From Cymodocea nodosa (Eukaryota; Streptophyta; Magnoliopsida; Alismatales; Cymodoceaceae): a stretch of DNA of 64,000 bases. Shown here one piece after another: positions 21,529-33,050 of this stretch. The notes under the pieces were generated by a model. The model was not told the origin of the DNA. It was given only the letters and a program-made list of their open reading frames with translations, and searched no databases. The first letter of the stretch is position 1; each line of letters opens with the position of its first letter. The DNA lies in assembly GCA_036874045.1 (NCBI GenBank), contig JAZBRI010000010.1, positions 1,818,001 through 1,882,000 on the forward strand. Reading direction: 5' to 3'. Position numbers and translations under genes: made by a program.

Positions 21529-23766
21529 ATGGACTCCAAGTTCTACAAAGGTCGTGGCAGAGGAAAAGGCAAAAGCAGAAGAGATGCAAAAGGAAAAGAA
21601 ATAGAGAATAATGAAGTTCCACGTACTTGGTTCAAGAAAATATTTCGAGTGGACAAAAAGTTAGAAGAACTTTATAGAGATTACTTCTTTTCTCAGGATA
21701 TATTAGATGAAGTTAGACAAGAACTTCAACATACTGATACAAGTATTACATACATGAGTATTCGAAGTAAATATGATAGAGAATACAGAATGAAATGTGC
21801 TGAGATTGCATTTTTGGAACAATATGCAAAATATTTGGAAAAAGGTGTAGGTTCATCAAATAGAACTCCTCAAACTCGTATAAACGGTACAAGACTACAT
21901 GCATTTGAGGAAGAGCATGAATCAACTGTCCCTACTCCTTTATATTCAAAACAAGTAGAATCAGATATTGCTGTAGACAAAACAAAAGTTGATAGTCTTC
22001 GAAAGGCCGTTGCAATAGAAAGTGCCTTAGAAGAATTAAAGCAGAAAACTTTTATGGAGCAATTTGAAAAGAAAACAGCAATACTTGAAAAGGAGAAACA
22101 AAAATGTTATAGAAGAAGGAAAGTCAGAAAAATTATGTCTAAGGAAACAAAGTCTATTGAAAAAGGAAAATCAGATGAAAATTTATTTTCAAAGGACATT
22201 GTATGTCTAGACATTGTATTTTTTTGTGCATCTGATAAACTCATCAGTTCTGAACACACTGAAATTGATGAAGATAATGAGACTTTATTTTCCCTTGCTA
22301 GAAAGCTTGAGAAGAAATCCAAGTCAAATATAAGCTCAAGTTTTTCTATTAGTACAAATCTTGATGATGCAGAAATTGACAAATCATAGCATCAGGCACT
22401 TGACATTGAACAAGTTATTGCAGATATAATTGACAATGTTGAGGTAGTAACTAGTTTAAAGGCTGAATTATCTAGAGTAGCAGATATTGAAATTGTTAAG
22501 ACTCTAGAAGAGCTAAAAGTTAACCAGCCTTCTACAGAATCTATAGAAGCAGAGTCTGAGAATTCACAGCATGAATCAATGGAAATATCTGTTAAACAAA
22601 ATGAACAATTACAGACAGATACACCAGTTGTAGAATTTGTAGAAAAATTGTACTCTGAACATTCTATAGAGACTGAACAGATGAATGTTGAGCATATTGA
22701 CAATGTTCCTAACACTGTTGAAGCTGAAGAATCAAGCTTACCTGAGCAGCTTCAATATAATATTTTGGAAGAGGAACAACATGACATTCATTTTGAAGAA
22801 GAGGTTCCTAAAGATGAATTAAACTCTGAATCACGGCTTCAGGTATCACCTTCTTTGTGTACAATGTTAAACATTCAAGGTAAAACAATTCATTTTAGAT
22901 CTGAAGAAGCATTGCAAAAATACAATAATCTGATTACATGTTAGATTCTGCATGCTCGTCCAATAAAATTTAGAAATTTGATGGACATAAGAGATTTGTT
23001 TGAGTTTCAAGGACTCATTACATTCTTGCCAGTAGGAACGAAATGGAAGCAATACACAAAGCTTATTGCAACTTTTTATAGCAATCTGGTCAAGAATGGA
23101 AATTTTCTGAAAACTCAAATAAATGAACAAGAGTTTATATTGTCTCCTGAATTAATTTTTGAAGTTTTAGGATTAAAGAATGAAGGTGTTGTTGTTACCA
23201 ACAGATTTGACATGATAAGACAACTAGAATGGAACATTCAATCTTTATCAAAAATTCCAGATGTATATTCTGAAATGAGATTAATGGAAAATCTGAATGT
23301 AGAGGCAAGGTTTATTGCAAATATATTGCATGCAAATTTATTTCAAAGAGTTGGACACAATATGGAAGTCAGCAGAAGTTGTTTATATGCAACTTATAGC
23401 TTGCTGAATAAAATTCAAATCAATTGGTTTGATGTTTTCACTTCTCAACTACAGCATATGAGTTCAAAGTTATTTTATGGTGATGTTGTATGTAGACTCA
23501 TTGCAAGCCAATTGAATTTATCTGACTAGCCCTCTGAAACTAAAGGCATGAGAGCATTTAGTGTCAAAGATTTGCAAAAGTTCCAGGCCATGCATAAACC
23601 TCAACGACAATAACAACAACAACAAAGTTATTCAGTTCAAGCAGAACAGCAAACCCAGCTACCTCCTGACTTAGATGTAGTGCTTAACGATATCAGAAAT
23701 GATATTAGGCATCTAGGAGATAAAATATGTAATGCTATAAGTGATATAGTTAGGAGGGGTCGCTAA
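21529..23766 (+). pseudogene. Envelope-position ORF of the copia element ('putative plant transposon protein' type)
   Basis: The frame is 745 codons from the ATG at 21529 to a TAA at 23764, with four in-frame stops (22387, 22942, 23527, 23611) and no frameshift. The N-terminus is basic (GRGRGKGKSRRDAKGKE). The middle is acidic and coiled-coil-like. The C-terminal third has a conserved globular part: IHFRSEEALQKY, LFEFQGLITF, then PELIFEVLGLKNEG and a region with KLFYGDV. It matches the ORF downstream of integrase in the Athila elements here (FCSQEAYTKY, LFEFQGLLQF, PELLHNIFGLKNE). I recall this type being named a putative plant transposon protein domain; its function is unknown. I see no signal peptide or clear membrane segment, so 'envelope' refers only to its position. 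The start at 21529 is chosen because the frame upstream has no ATG. Confidence 0.75.
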
Positions 23767-24255
23767 CTGTTTTTGTTTGTTTCTGAATACAAAATGTAAT
23801 GTTTGTATTACTTGTTTGATTCATTGAACAATACATTTTTCTGTAAATGTCTTCAATTATTATTCTTGTTTACAGAAAGAGTTGTTGTAATTATATCTCT
23901 TATATATGTATATATATTCTTTGTAATTATCTTTTTGATTAATGACAAAAAGGGGGAGAAATATTATAAAAAGATGATTATGATCTTAATTGCATATATA
24001 TATTATAAAAGGAGATGCTATTTAAATGATTATTGTAATCTGACAGATGATAATTAGAAAACTGATACTTATATAATTATTGACATTTGAGAGTTTTTAG
24101 TTCTGAGAGGTAAAATTTACACAAACAATAGAAATAAGCTTAAATGAACTTAAGTCAACAAACAAGTTTGTTGACCCAACGAAGGTGCTTTGTTTAGTTA
24201 TACATATTTCATAATTGATTTAATATGGTTTTGTCATCATCAAAAAGGGGGAGAT
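23767..24255 (+). other. Copia 3' untranslated region with two purine tracts
   Basis: No gene is seen. An internal tract GACAAAAAGGGGGAGAA lies at 23944-23960. The real polypurine tract CAAAAAGGGGGAGATT (24241-24256) directly precedes the LTR start. The duplication of purine tracts is also seen in the copia remnant at 3868-4428. Confidence 0.7.
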
Positions 24256-25836
24256 TGTTGAGTATTTTTGTTTTGATGATGTGTGCTGAATGAAAATAAT
24301 CATATTTGCTCAATTACTATTGCTTGTGAAAAGAAATTAAAATCATCAATTAATACAGAAAAAGCTTACTGATATAAATACTTGTCTATATTGGATCTGA
24401 AGTTAATAACTAGTCATTTCATTGCATTAATTTCTCATTTAGCTAAACGTTAAGTTAACGTGTGTTTTTATTGAAAAGTATGATATGTTTTAATGTTATA
24501 TCTTCTGTATCATGAACAGTGCACATTTAGACAACTCGTTAAGTTAGAGTTTTGTTTGTACAGAGGTCACGTGAGAACTTGTTAAGTTAGAGGCTTAAAG
24601 GTTAAAATAGGTCACGTGATAACTCGTTGAGTTAGTGAGTAAAAGAAGAGACGAACTCGTTAAGTTAGTGTTATACACGTGGTGAAATTATAAGTTACGA
24701 ATGTTGTATTGTATCACGTGAGGTGCACATGTTTAACTCGTTAAGTTAACATAACTAAATGCATTGAGTTGCTATATTGAACACTAAGGCAACGTGTTAG
24801 GTTAGCGTTATAAACTTAAGTTGTTATTTTTGCACGTGTTAAAATTCTTATTATAAAAACATTTGTTTATTACTGGTTCGTTGAGTTATCATAAAACAAC
24901 GGAGATGGTCCGTTGAATTAGCATAACACCACAGACTTAGTTTGTTGAGTTAGCTACAGTACTTGTCACGTGAAATGGCACATGAGGAACTCGTTAAGTT
25001 AGAAACGTTAAGTTATATATATACTTGTGTTACTCGTTTAGTTAACATTAAAGTAACGACTTCTTATTACACTGATGAAAAACTTTTGGACGAAAAAGTT
25101 TATTTTGCAAGAAATTTTTCAGAGGTCCAGGACTGATGATTAAAGAAAATTCGAAATATAAACGTGGGTTAGAACGTGTGTGTTTCGATGAAGGAAAAAG
25201 AAAAGACGTGGAGAAGTGGAAAACTAGTGGTGGTTAAACGTGAAGGATATGCATGAAATGAAGATACAGTATAAAAGGCATAGAATTCTCGTTGATCAAT
25301 TTATCCTTGCACACAAAATGAAAAATCTTTTCAAGGATCAAACCATCCCTGCACACCAAAAGAAAAATCCTTTTCAGGGATCAAAAACACCTTCTCGGGG
25401 AAAATCTCTCAAGTGGAAGAAAGTTCAGTGAAGCATAAAAAGGTAAGATTTTCGTCACTAAAGATTTGAAGTATCAGAAGAAAGCAAATTCGGTGAAGCA
25501 TGAAAAGACAAGATATTAGTCACTGAAGAATTACTGAAGAAGAAAAAGAAGAAGAAGAAATATCTCAAACAGGGAGAAAAGTTTTAAATTTCGCAAATTA
25601 GTTTTCTCTGTTTGTAGTTATGAAATTGTTTAGATGATACATGGTATCGAAATATAATTGCATCTACAATTTCTGAGGAGAATTGAATTATATATTGTAA
25701 TTGAAACCTTGAATAAAAATGATTTTATGAAAACAATGTCTCGACTTGTTTTTGAGAATTAAAGTTTCAATTATATTTCAGAAAATATTAAAAATACATA
25801 ATTCACCCTCCTCTTGTGTAGCCATACGATCCTACA
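24256..25836 (+). mobile_element. 3' LTR of the SIRE/Maximus-type copia element
   Basis: The LTR starts TGTTGAGTATTTTTG right after the polypurine tract and ends ACGATCCTACA, giving TG...CA. Length is 1581 bp. Between 24510 and 25060 it holds many AACTCGTTAAGTTA / AACTCGTTGAGTTA words and CACGTG motifs. Part of this block (about 24700-24830) is also present in several Athila LTRs in the window. The right edge abuts an inverted Athila RNase H fragment. Confidence 0.8.
25270..25279 (+). promoter_or_regulatory. TATA box of the copia LTR
   Basis: TATAAAAGGC about 570 bp before the LTR end is the strongest core promoter word in this LTR. A weaker TATATATAT run lies near 25015. Confidence 0.5.
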
Positions 25837-28800
25837 ATAATGAATTACTCTAGGAGATTTTTCTATCTTCTATCCCAACACTGCTCCTACAGCAAAATCA
25901 AATGCATCGCACATTAATTCAAATGGATGGCTCTAATCAGGTGCTTGAATTATAGGAGTTGAAATTAAGCTAGTTTTAAGCTTGAAAAATGCTTCTTTGC
26001 AAATTTTATCAAAGTTGAATGATACATCTTTTAATAGATTAATTAAAGGTCTAGCTATTTTGCTAAAATCTTTAATAAATCTTATATAAAATCCAACATG
26101 TCCTAGAAATGATCTAATATCTTTTACTGATTTAGGTTCTGGTAGATTAGAAATTACTTCTATTTTAGCTTTATCTACTTCCAACCCCTTCTTTGAAACA
26201 ACATGACCCAAGACGATTCCTTGATTAACCATGAAGTGACATTTTTCCCAATTTAGAACCAGATTTTTTTCCACACAGCATTTTAATACTTGGTCTAAAT
26301 TATTTAAACACGCTTCATATGAAGTTCCATAAATAGTAAAATCATCCATAAATATTTCTAAAAAATCTTCAGTCATTCCAATGAATATGCCCTGCGTACA
26401 CCTTTGAAAGGTGGCTGGTGCATTGCATAATCTGAATGGCATTCTCTTAAAAGCATAAGTTCCAGTAAAACAGGTGAAAGTTGTTTTCTCTTGATCCTCT
26501 AATGCTACTAGAACTTGGTTATATCCTGAATACCCGTCTAGGAAACAAAAATATTCTTTCCCTACTAATTTCTCTAGCATTTGATCTATAAAAGGTAAGG
26601 GAAAATGATCTTTCCTAGTTTCAGCATTCAGCTTTCTATAGTTTATACACACTCTCCAGCCTGATTGAATTCTAGTAGGTATCAAGTCCTAACTTTCATT
26701 CCTAATTACTGTTAATCCTGATTTCTTGGGAACTACATGGATTGGACTAACCCATGAACTATCAGAAATTAGATAAATTATGTCATTATCTAGCCATTTC
26801 ACTATTTCCTTCCTGACTAATTCTTTAAGGTTTGGATTTAATCTCCTCTTAGAAATTCTAACAGGTTTAGCATTCTCCTCTAAATATATATGATGACAGC
26901 ATAAAGTTGGACTTAACCCTTTTATATCAGTCATAGTTCATCCTATTACTTTTCTATACATTTTTACTACATCTTTTAATTTAGCTATTTGATCATCTTT
27001 TAAATCTAAAGCAATAATGATTGGACATGTTCATTTTTCTTCCAGAAATATATAGGTTAATTCAGGAGGTAAAAGTTTTAATTCTAAATGTTGCCCATCA
27101 GAAGCAAGAGCTCCTAATTGAACATCCTCATTTGCTAAATTAATTTCTTCTTGATCTCCTTCTATATTTATGCTTTCACTTTTCCTTAAAGTTTCAAAAT
27201 TAAGTTGCCTATTTAATTCTTCTTGAATCACATCATCTAGCATATTTCCTTCATCCTCTAAAATATCTAAGGTATGTAAGGATGTTTCTAACTCCTCGAA
27301 CTTTTCTAGTTTGAAAATGTTTAATTGAGTATCCTCATTGTCATATGATAACTTCATTACTCCACTTGTACAATTTATAACCACCCTTGATGTTGCTAAA
27401 AATGGTCTTTCCAAAATTAAAGATGTATCATTATTTTTATACTTAATTTGTTGGGAATCCAAAATTACAATATCAATAGGATATATAAAGTTTTTAATTT
27501 TAATTAAGACATCCTCTATTTTTCCTCTAGGGTATCTTATACTTCTATCAACTAATTGAATAACCGTACAAGTAGGAGTTAAGCCTTCTATCCTAAGGAT
27601 GCAAATATTTCACTTGGCATAACATTTATACCAGCACTTAAGTCTATTAATGTTCTTTCTAGAATGGTATTTCCTATGGTGCATGATATAACTGGGATTC
27701 TAGGATCAGATAACTTTTTAGGAATTTGTGGCAGAAATAAGGAACTACTTTGCTCAGCTAAAAAGATTTTCCTTAAAACTTTTCGCTCTCTTTTCTTAGT
27801 ACACCAATACTTAAGAAATTTAGCACAATGTGGCATTGTCTGCAATAAGTCTAACAAAGGAATGTTAACTTGTACTTTTTCAAAAATTTCTCTAATTTTC
27901 TCTTATTTTTCAGAAAATGTTTGTTGTAATCTTTCAAGATAGGGTGCTAATGATTGTGATTTAAAAGATTCTTTTTCTTTCATTTGATTTGTTTGATCAT
28001 TCCTAGTCTCATTTTTTGATTCAGACTTTCCGTCATTGATTTCTATATTTTCAGATATTATATTTTCATTATCATTTTAATTTGTGTTCTTACCCATCTT
28101 TCTATTACTTTCTTTTTGAATTCTTGGTGGTATATCAGTTCTAGATCTTAATGTTATACATACATCTTCCAAATTTTCGTTACTCTCATAATGTTCTTGT
28201 ATATTATTTTCATGATTATGATCTTCAATTGTTTTTAGTTTTAAAGTACATTATTTAAATTCTATTGCATTGGTATTCTCTTTTGTCTGTATATCTTGCA
28301 AATTATGCAAATCTATAACATTATAATTTTCATTTGTGTTGTCCTATTGCATAACTTGTAATTTCATTGTATATTCGTCCAATGCTTTTAGTTTTCTTTC
28401 TAGATCATCTAATCTCATTGCATTCAATTTTTGATCAATTTTCATTATAGTTTATTCAGTTTCATAAATGATATCAATTTTAGGTTCTGAATATGCTTCC
28501 TTATAGTTTAATTGGTTGACTTCTTGTTGCTGACACATAAAGTGTTCTAATTTGTCCATGTTTTGCTCTATACTACACTCCAATCTGTCATACCTATCCT
28601 AAACTTCCGTGTCTCTCAACATATTACACATTCTATACTGACCATTAGTTGGGTAAACCATAGGATTCTCATTCTCGGCTCTATTATATTGAAGATAATT
28701 CATTTGTTGTTCATGTGATCTAACCATCTGCAGATGTCTTAGTTTCAAACAATCAGAAATGTCATGACCTTTAGAATTACAAAATTCACATATGCTAAGT

Positions 28801-28838
28801 ACAGGTTTCAGAAATCTTTAAGCATAACCATATGCCAT
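25837..28838 (-). pseudogene. Athila-type polyprotein remnant: zinc knuckle, protease, reverse transcriptase, start of RNase H
   Basis: In minus orientation from the ATG at 28838 the order is: CCHC knuckle (CEFCNSKGHDISDC); charged spacer; LRSRTDIPPR; protease with DLSAGINVMP, where the usual DLGA has become DLSA; a frameshift near 27600; protease end; and reverse transcriptase with FLDGYSGYNQ, MPFRLCNAPATFQ and FMDDFTIYG. It then goes further than the copy at 13369, through LGHVVSKKGLEVD and FIKDFSKIARPL into RNase H (PFELMCDAFDFAVGAVLG). It stops at SPRVIHY (25837), against the copia LTR end. Stops and frameshifts make it dead. It is the mirror image of the copy at 13369-15880 and likewise lacks N-terminal Gag. 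Confidence 0.85.
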
Positions 28839-28921
28839 ATTCTCAATTATAGAAGAAAACACACAACACCCCTCTTGCTATTAAAACAAAACAACACTCA
28901 TAGTTGCTTAGCTACTCAATT

Positions 28922-28939
28922 TCCCCGGCAACGGCGCCA
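28922..28939 (-). other. Athila primer binding site (tRNA-Asp type)
   Basis: The minus strand reads TGGCGCCGTTGCCGGGGA, the exact complement expected for plant tRNA-Asp. It lies 7 bp inside the LTR end at 28947. Two decayed relatives follow inside the LTR (about 28961-28973 and 28985-29003). Confidence 0.85.
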
Positions 28940-28946
28940 GAAAACT

Positions 28947-30984
28947 TGGTTGGATTTTTAGGCAGCACTAGAGATCTTATTTAGTTCCTCGACAACAACG
29001 CTAGAAAACTTGATTGCCTTGTTAACTTCTATTTGTAACTTAGTTAATTTATCTTTATGCTTATCATTAATTCCTTTTTAGAAGTCAACAAACCATCTTT
29101 TACACAAATTAGATATTAATTCCAATTTGTATTTTAACTGCAAGTGCACAGTGTATATTGTATTTGTGTGCAAGTACAGGTCGATCTCATAGAGAATTGA
29201 AGAAGAATTGTGTACTGTTCTATTTTTAATAATGAAATTTATATCTTCAGTAAGCGCTTCGTTGAGTTATAGTTAACTCAATGAACTAACCTCGTGAAAT
29301 TGAAGTAACTCAACGAAGTTATCTATCCAGATTAATACTGCTATTTACAAAGGAATTCGGTCAACCATTGAGTGGTTCCACAAATTGTAAATAACATCAA
29401 TTAAGCTCTTTAATGCTAGTTAATATTAAATTTATCATTCGGCAACACTAACATTCAGATATTTCAAACAGTAAACATTAAAATCTTTAAGTATCAGGAA
29501 CAATTCGATTTCAGTAAATTGTAAAACTATTTTCTTTTCTTTTTTTTAATTTTAAACAAACATGAAACATTCCAAACATTGACAATGATAACAATAATCA
29601 CGATACAAAATAAACAATACAACACTCCAATACTAACTATAAACACAAATAAGTTATTTTTGGTATTTTTGTTTTTATATGATCATGAAAATGGGCGAAA
29701 GGTGAAATGTAAAAGTAATCTCTATTGATATTAAAAACTTCCGTCACTACATGCGACGCGATTACACCACTGAGAATTTAACCACTTACAATTCTGTCTC
29801 CTCTCCCTATAGAATCGTGAGTCTAGAATTGCAAGTTGATCTCCTCTTCAGCATACTGGCATCAACCCGCAACCAAGGCTAGAAGCTTTACGATCTCCTG
29901 AGATATGAGTCGATGCTTGGTGAAAATGGCTTCCCTTCCCGCGACGCGATCACTCCTCATAGTGGTTGTCAAGCACCGTGTTTGGTTCGGAATCGACCCG
30001 ACATCAAGAAAGTATCCTCACAGACCTCCGATGGTTAGTGATTATGGTGGTGGTGGGGATGGTAGTGTGGAACTTTAGGGAACTTCTGTCGCTGCCTACA
30101 GTTAGTGCAGTTGTCCTCCTATATACACACATTGGCCACCCCCGTATATTCTTTTCTCCTTGTCCTTTATATTTCTTAGTAATAAATGCTTCTGCTTCAA
30201 TGATTGGTTGGATTTACTTCGTTCATATCAATGATGGTGATTTCTTCTTCCTTCCACGAGCGATTTCCTACGTGATACGTGCAATCGTGGTTTTCCTTCA
30301 AATGTCCTATTTCTATAACTGCTACAGTGGCATATTAAAAAATAAATGGTCTGTGGAGTTATAGATAACTCAACGGACTTACTTCGTTGATTTAATTATA
30401 AAACACGTGCAATAAAGAAATAAGCCGCTAACATAACGCGTTACTTTAGTGTGTATTCATGGAACTCAACGCGTACAGTTATGCTAACTTAACTAGTTAA
30501 ACATGTGCATCTCACGTGATATACTAAAGCATTTAAATTCAATACGTGCATAATTCTATCTTAACAAGTTCAAATATTTCGAACACTTACGAACCTACTA
30601 TCCAATGCTCAGATGCATTTCGAATAGTTACAGATAACCTTCCGAAAATCCACTTAAGTCATGTATTATAGTTTCAACACATGTAATCCAGGAAATAATA
30701 AAATATTCTTTAAGCATTTAAAACATAATTGTCTAGTACATTAAATATAACTCTCCGAAATAATAGAAAATTTGGATACTTAAGAATTTCACAGTCTGTA
30801 ATTTACCGACAGTTCAGAAATGTACTAAATTAACATTGATTCCCTAGAATTATGTAGATTCTTTTATTAAAGTATCTAACAGTGCAATTATAACATAATG
30901 GCTTAATTCTCGCATGATAAGCTAAATATTATGCAATTAACCATCATTTAACCGTTAATATTATGCACTTTTTCATTCTAAACA
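28947..30984 (-). mobile_element. Athila-type 5' LTR, minus orientation
   Basis: The plus strand starts TGGTTGGATTTTTAGG and ends CATTCTAAACA at 30984. The 2038 bp align along their length with the other family LTRs. It carries two primer-site-like units at its 3' (sense) end and the copia-like block at about 30430-30560. It keeps both alternative forms of the U3 segment (AAATGGTCTGTGGAGTTA and GCTAACATAACGCGTTAC), where most sisters have one. It pairs with the LTR at 11114-13201 as the outer part of a large inverted repeat. Confidence 0.8.
30165..30171 (-). promoter_or_regulatory. TATA box of the Athila LTR
   Basis: The minus strand reads TATAAAG, one base different from the TATAAAAG of the sister LTRs and in the same relative position. 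Confidence 0.45.
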
Positions 30985-31490
30985 AGTTTTAACATTAACC
31001 TAACGCATTACCTTAGTATTCAAATATACAACTCAACGCGTATAGTTATATTAACTTAATAAGTTAAACATGTGCAACTCACGTGATATAATATAACATT
31101 TGTAAAGTTAAAATTTAACATATACAAAATGCTAATTCAACGAGTTATTACATATAACTCAACATTTCAGTGCTAACTCAATGAGTTACGTGAAATTGTA
31201 ACATAACATTGTATTAATTCAACGAGTTGTTTACATGTACAGTATATGATACAAATGTATGAAATTAAAATATATCATACTTAACATTATAAAAACACAT
31301 TAACTCAACAACAAGTTGTATAAAAAGTTAGTATAACTCAACAATATATTATATAACTTAACACATATTTAGATTTAAATAGACAAATATATAACTTTAA
31401 AAATATTTTTTGTATAAATCAATGTTTTTAATTTAACTTTTTAAATAACAAAATTAATTGATTAAATATAATTACTTAACATTTTACATA
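30985..31490 (-). mobile_element. Copia LTR fragment, minus orientation
   Basis: Read on the minus strand this follows 24470-24815 of the copia LTR. It includes GTTAAGTATGATATATTTTAA near AACTCGTTGAATTA and GGTAATGCGTTAGGTTAA. It has lost both LTR ends and abuts the U3 end of the Athila LTR at 30984, as if Athila had inserted into a copia LTR. Confidence 0.55.
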
Positions 31491-31999
31491 TATCATCAAA
31501 ACATAATTCTCTAACACTTCCTCTTTTCTTCCTTTTGTCCTCTCTTCCTCTCCCTTTCTCTCTTTTTTCCTCTCCATTTACTTCTCCGTGTTTCACCCCC
31601 TTCCTCTTGTAAAGGAGAGGGAATAGGTGGTAAGATGAGGCCATCCTGTTTCTGTACCCTTTCTTTTTCTGCGTAATTGGCATGAAAGCCCTTACATTTT
31701 TATTTGATTACATATTGATCCTAATATTTACAACTGAAGAACGACAACTATTATTCCCTTCTTTTGGATGATTACAGAAAACAAGCAAGAAGCTTCGGTA
31801 CGTAGGTGGAAAGGCAGGGAGCCACGAGACGAGCTAGCGTCGCCTGGGAAGCGTTGAATGTGGAGGGTGACGCGGGTGGTGCGTGCGGACATTGATGTGC
31901 TGGCCAGAAAGAAGAAGACCAAGGAGGTGAGTATTAATGGTGGATCGACGATGGCTTCCGGGTGGGCTATATGCTCCGGCGGCCTCACTTTACATGCAT

Positions 32000-32047
32000 G
32001 GTCGGTCGGTTGGTCGGTCGGTTGGTCGGTCGGTTGGTCGGTCGGTT
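32000..32047. repeat. 12-bp minisatellite, four perfect copies
   Basis: GGTCGGTCGGTT is repeated four times head to tail without a mismatch, so it is probably young or variable. It sits in GC-rich sequence unlike the surrounding AT-rich elements. Confidence 0.9.
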
Positions 32048-32264
32048 CGATCTCTAGAAGCGAAGCGATCTGTGACGCAACAATGCCCTCTTAATTAATT
32101 TGTGAGTGAAGTGCTTCATTGAGTCTGCTTCGTACCGATTGAATGCAGCAAATAGATTAATAAAAGTGGCTGTGCGCCGTTAATTTACCTGGCGTTTTTC
32201 TTTCGTCCGTCTCATGCATGTTGCACGGAATCTGCATATGTGACGTATGCCTTGTATGTATGAA

Positions 32265-32266
<2 letters not shown>

Positions 32267-32290
<24 letters not shown>
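32267..32290. repeat. (TA)12 microsatellite
   Basis: Twelve TA dinucleotides in a row follow TGTATGAATG. It is likely to be length-variable. Confidence 0.9.
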
Positions 32291-32295
<5 letters not shown>

Positions 32296-32865
32296 GATGA
32301 GCTACGTGAGAAATATTAACGGAGAACCTCGATCAATCATGATGTTTACAGTGAAATTGAGATGTATATATATATGGTGGTCGTTGGAAGTTTGTTAGGA
32401 TGGCTGACGACATGATAATTAATTCTGGTCGTCGAAGCCTTTAATTTGTGGCCACAAATAAACGCACGTTAATTATTAAAGAAATGTTGCCTCTACCACT
32501 CCTCTCATTTTCCATTAACGTGATGTGATGTAATATAATATAATATAAAATTGTCTACTCTTCTTGGAAATCTTGGCATGTACAAACACTTATATTTAAA
32601 TTTACTTTAAATTCTTGTACAAGCACAAATATTGGAAAAGTTGGTCACAATATATAGGAAACTACTTTGTGGTACTTTTCATCAATTTCTATAAATTTAT
32701 TTTGAGTTCTATAATTTCTATACAAATAGACTCATAGTGAAGATACTTGCTGATTTTTCTAATCTCAACTTTATTTGTCATCTCCCCATTAATTAATTTT
32801 AAATTCCTGTTAAGAAATCGATCCAACGTTATGATCAACAACCTGTCATTTTCGAAGCACCCAGG

Positions 32866-32876
32866 TATATAAAAGG
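32866..32876 (+). promoter_or_regulatory. Possible orphan promoter: strong TATA box without a surviving gene
   Basis: TATATAAAAGG is followed about 30 bp on by a leader-like stretch (GGGAGCTAACTAGCTAGG, GCAAACCATG). The ATG at 32943 opens only ten codons before TAA. A 40-bp tandem duplication and transposon relics follow. It may be the promoter of a gene lost to rearrangement. Evidence is limited to the motif and its spacing. Confidence 0.3.
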
Positions 32877-32968
32877 TACTTCGCCAAATCCACTTGCATG
32901 GAAAGTGGAATGGTTGGGGAGCTAACTAGCTAGGTAGCAAACCATGCCTATTGTTGTGGGATGTGAGA

Positions 32969-33048
32969 GGATGTAATAGCTGGTTTATGATTGTTAAACA
33001 AGCAACCAGGATGTAATAGGTGGTTTATGATTGTTAAACAAGCAACCA
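32969..33048. repeat. 40-bp tandem duplication
   Basis: Two adjacent copies (32969-33008 and 33009-33048) of a unit starting GGATGTAATAG and ending AACAAGCAACCA differ at a single base (C/G). Confidence 0.9.
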
Positions 33049-33050
33049 TG

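Larger units (their letters stand above)
31491..33050. other. Older, mostly single-copy-looking DNA; no supported gene
   Basis: A CT-rich stretch (31500-31610) is followed by GC-richer sequence (31790-32060) with open frames on both strands. None of these has a domain I recognise. GGAG followed by GTGAGTATT at about 31924-31930 could be a donor site of an unknown exon, but nothing confirms it. The stretch also holds the repeats and the possible promoter listed separately. Confidence 0.4.

Noticed and set aside
21529..23766. Calling the ORF after copia pol a true envelope gene
   Set aside because: No signal peptide, furin-like site or membrane helix is visible. The conserved C-terminal part resembles the uncharacterised plant transposon protein type. 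Only the position matches an envelope gene.
23803..24057. Small hydrophobic open frame downstream of the copia envelope-position ORF
   Set aside because: Hydrophobicity follows from the very AT-rich codons. It lies in the 3' untranslated region before the polypurine tract and has no counterpart in the related copia remnant at 3868-4428.
31728..32094. Overlapping open frames on both strands in the GC-richer island
   Set aside because: No recognisable domain on either strand, and one frame is extended by the 12-bp minisatellite (repeated WSVG). A GTGAGT word could be a donor but has no supported exon.
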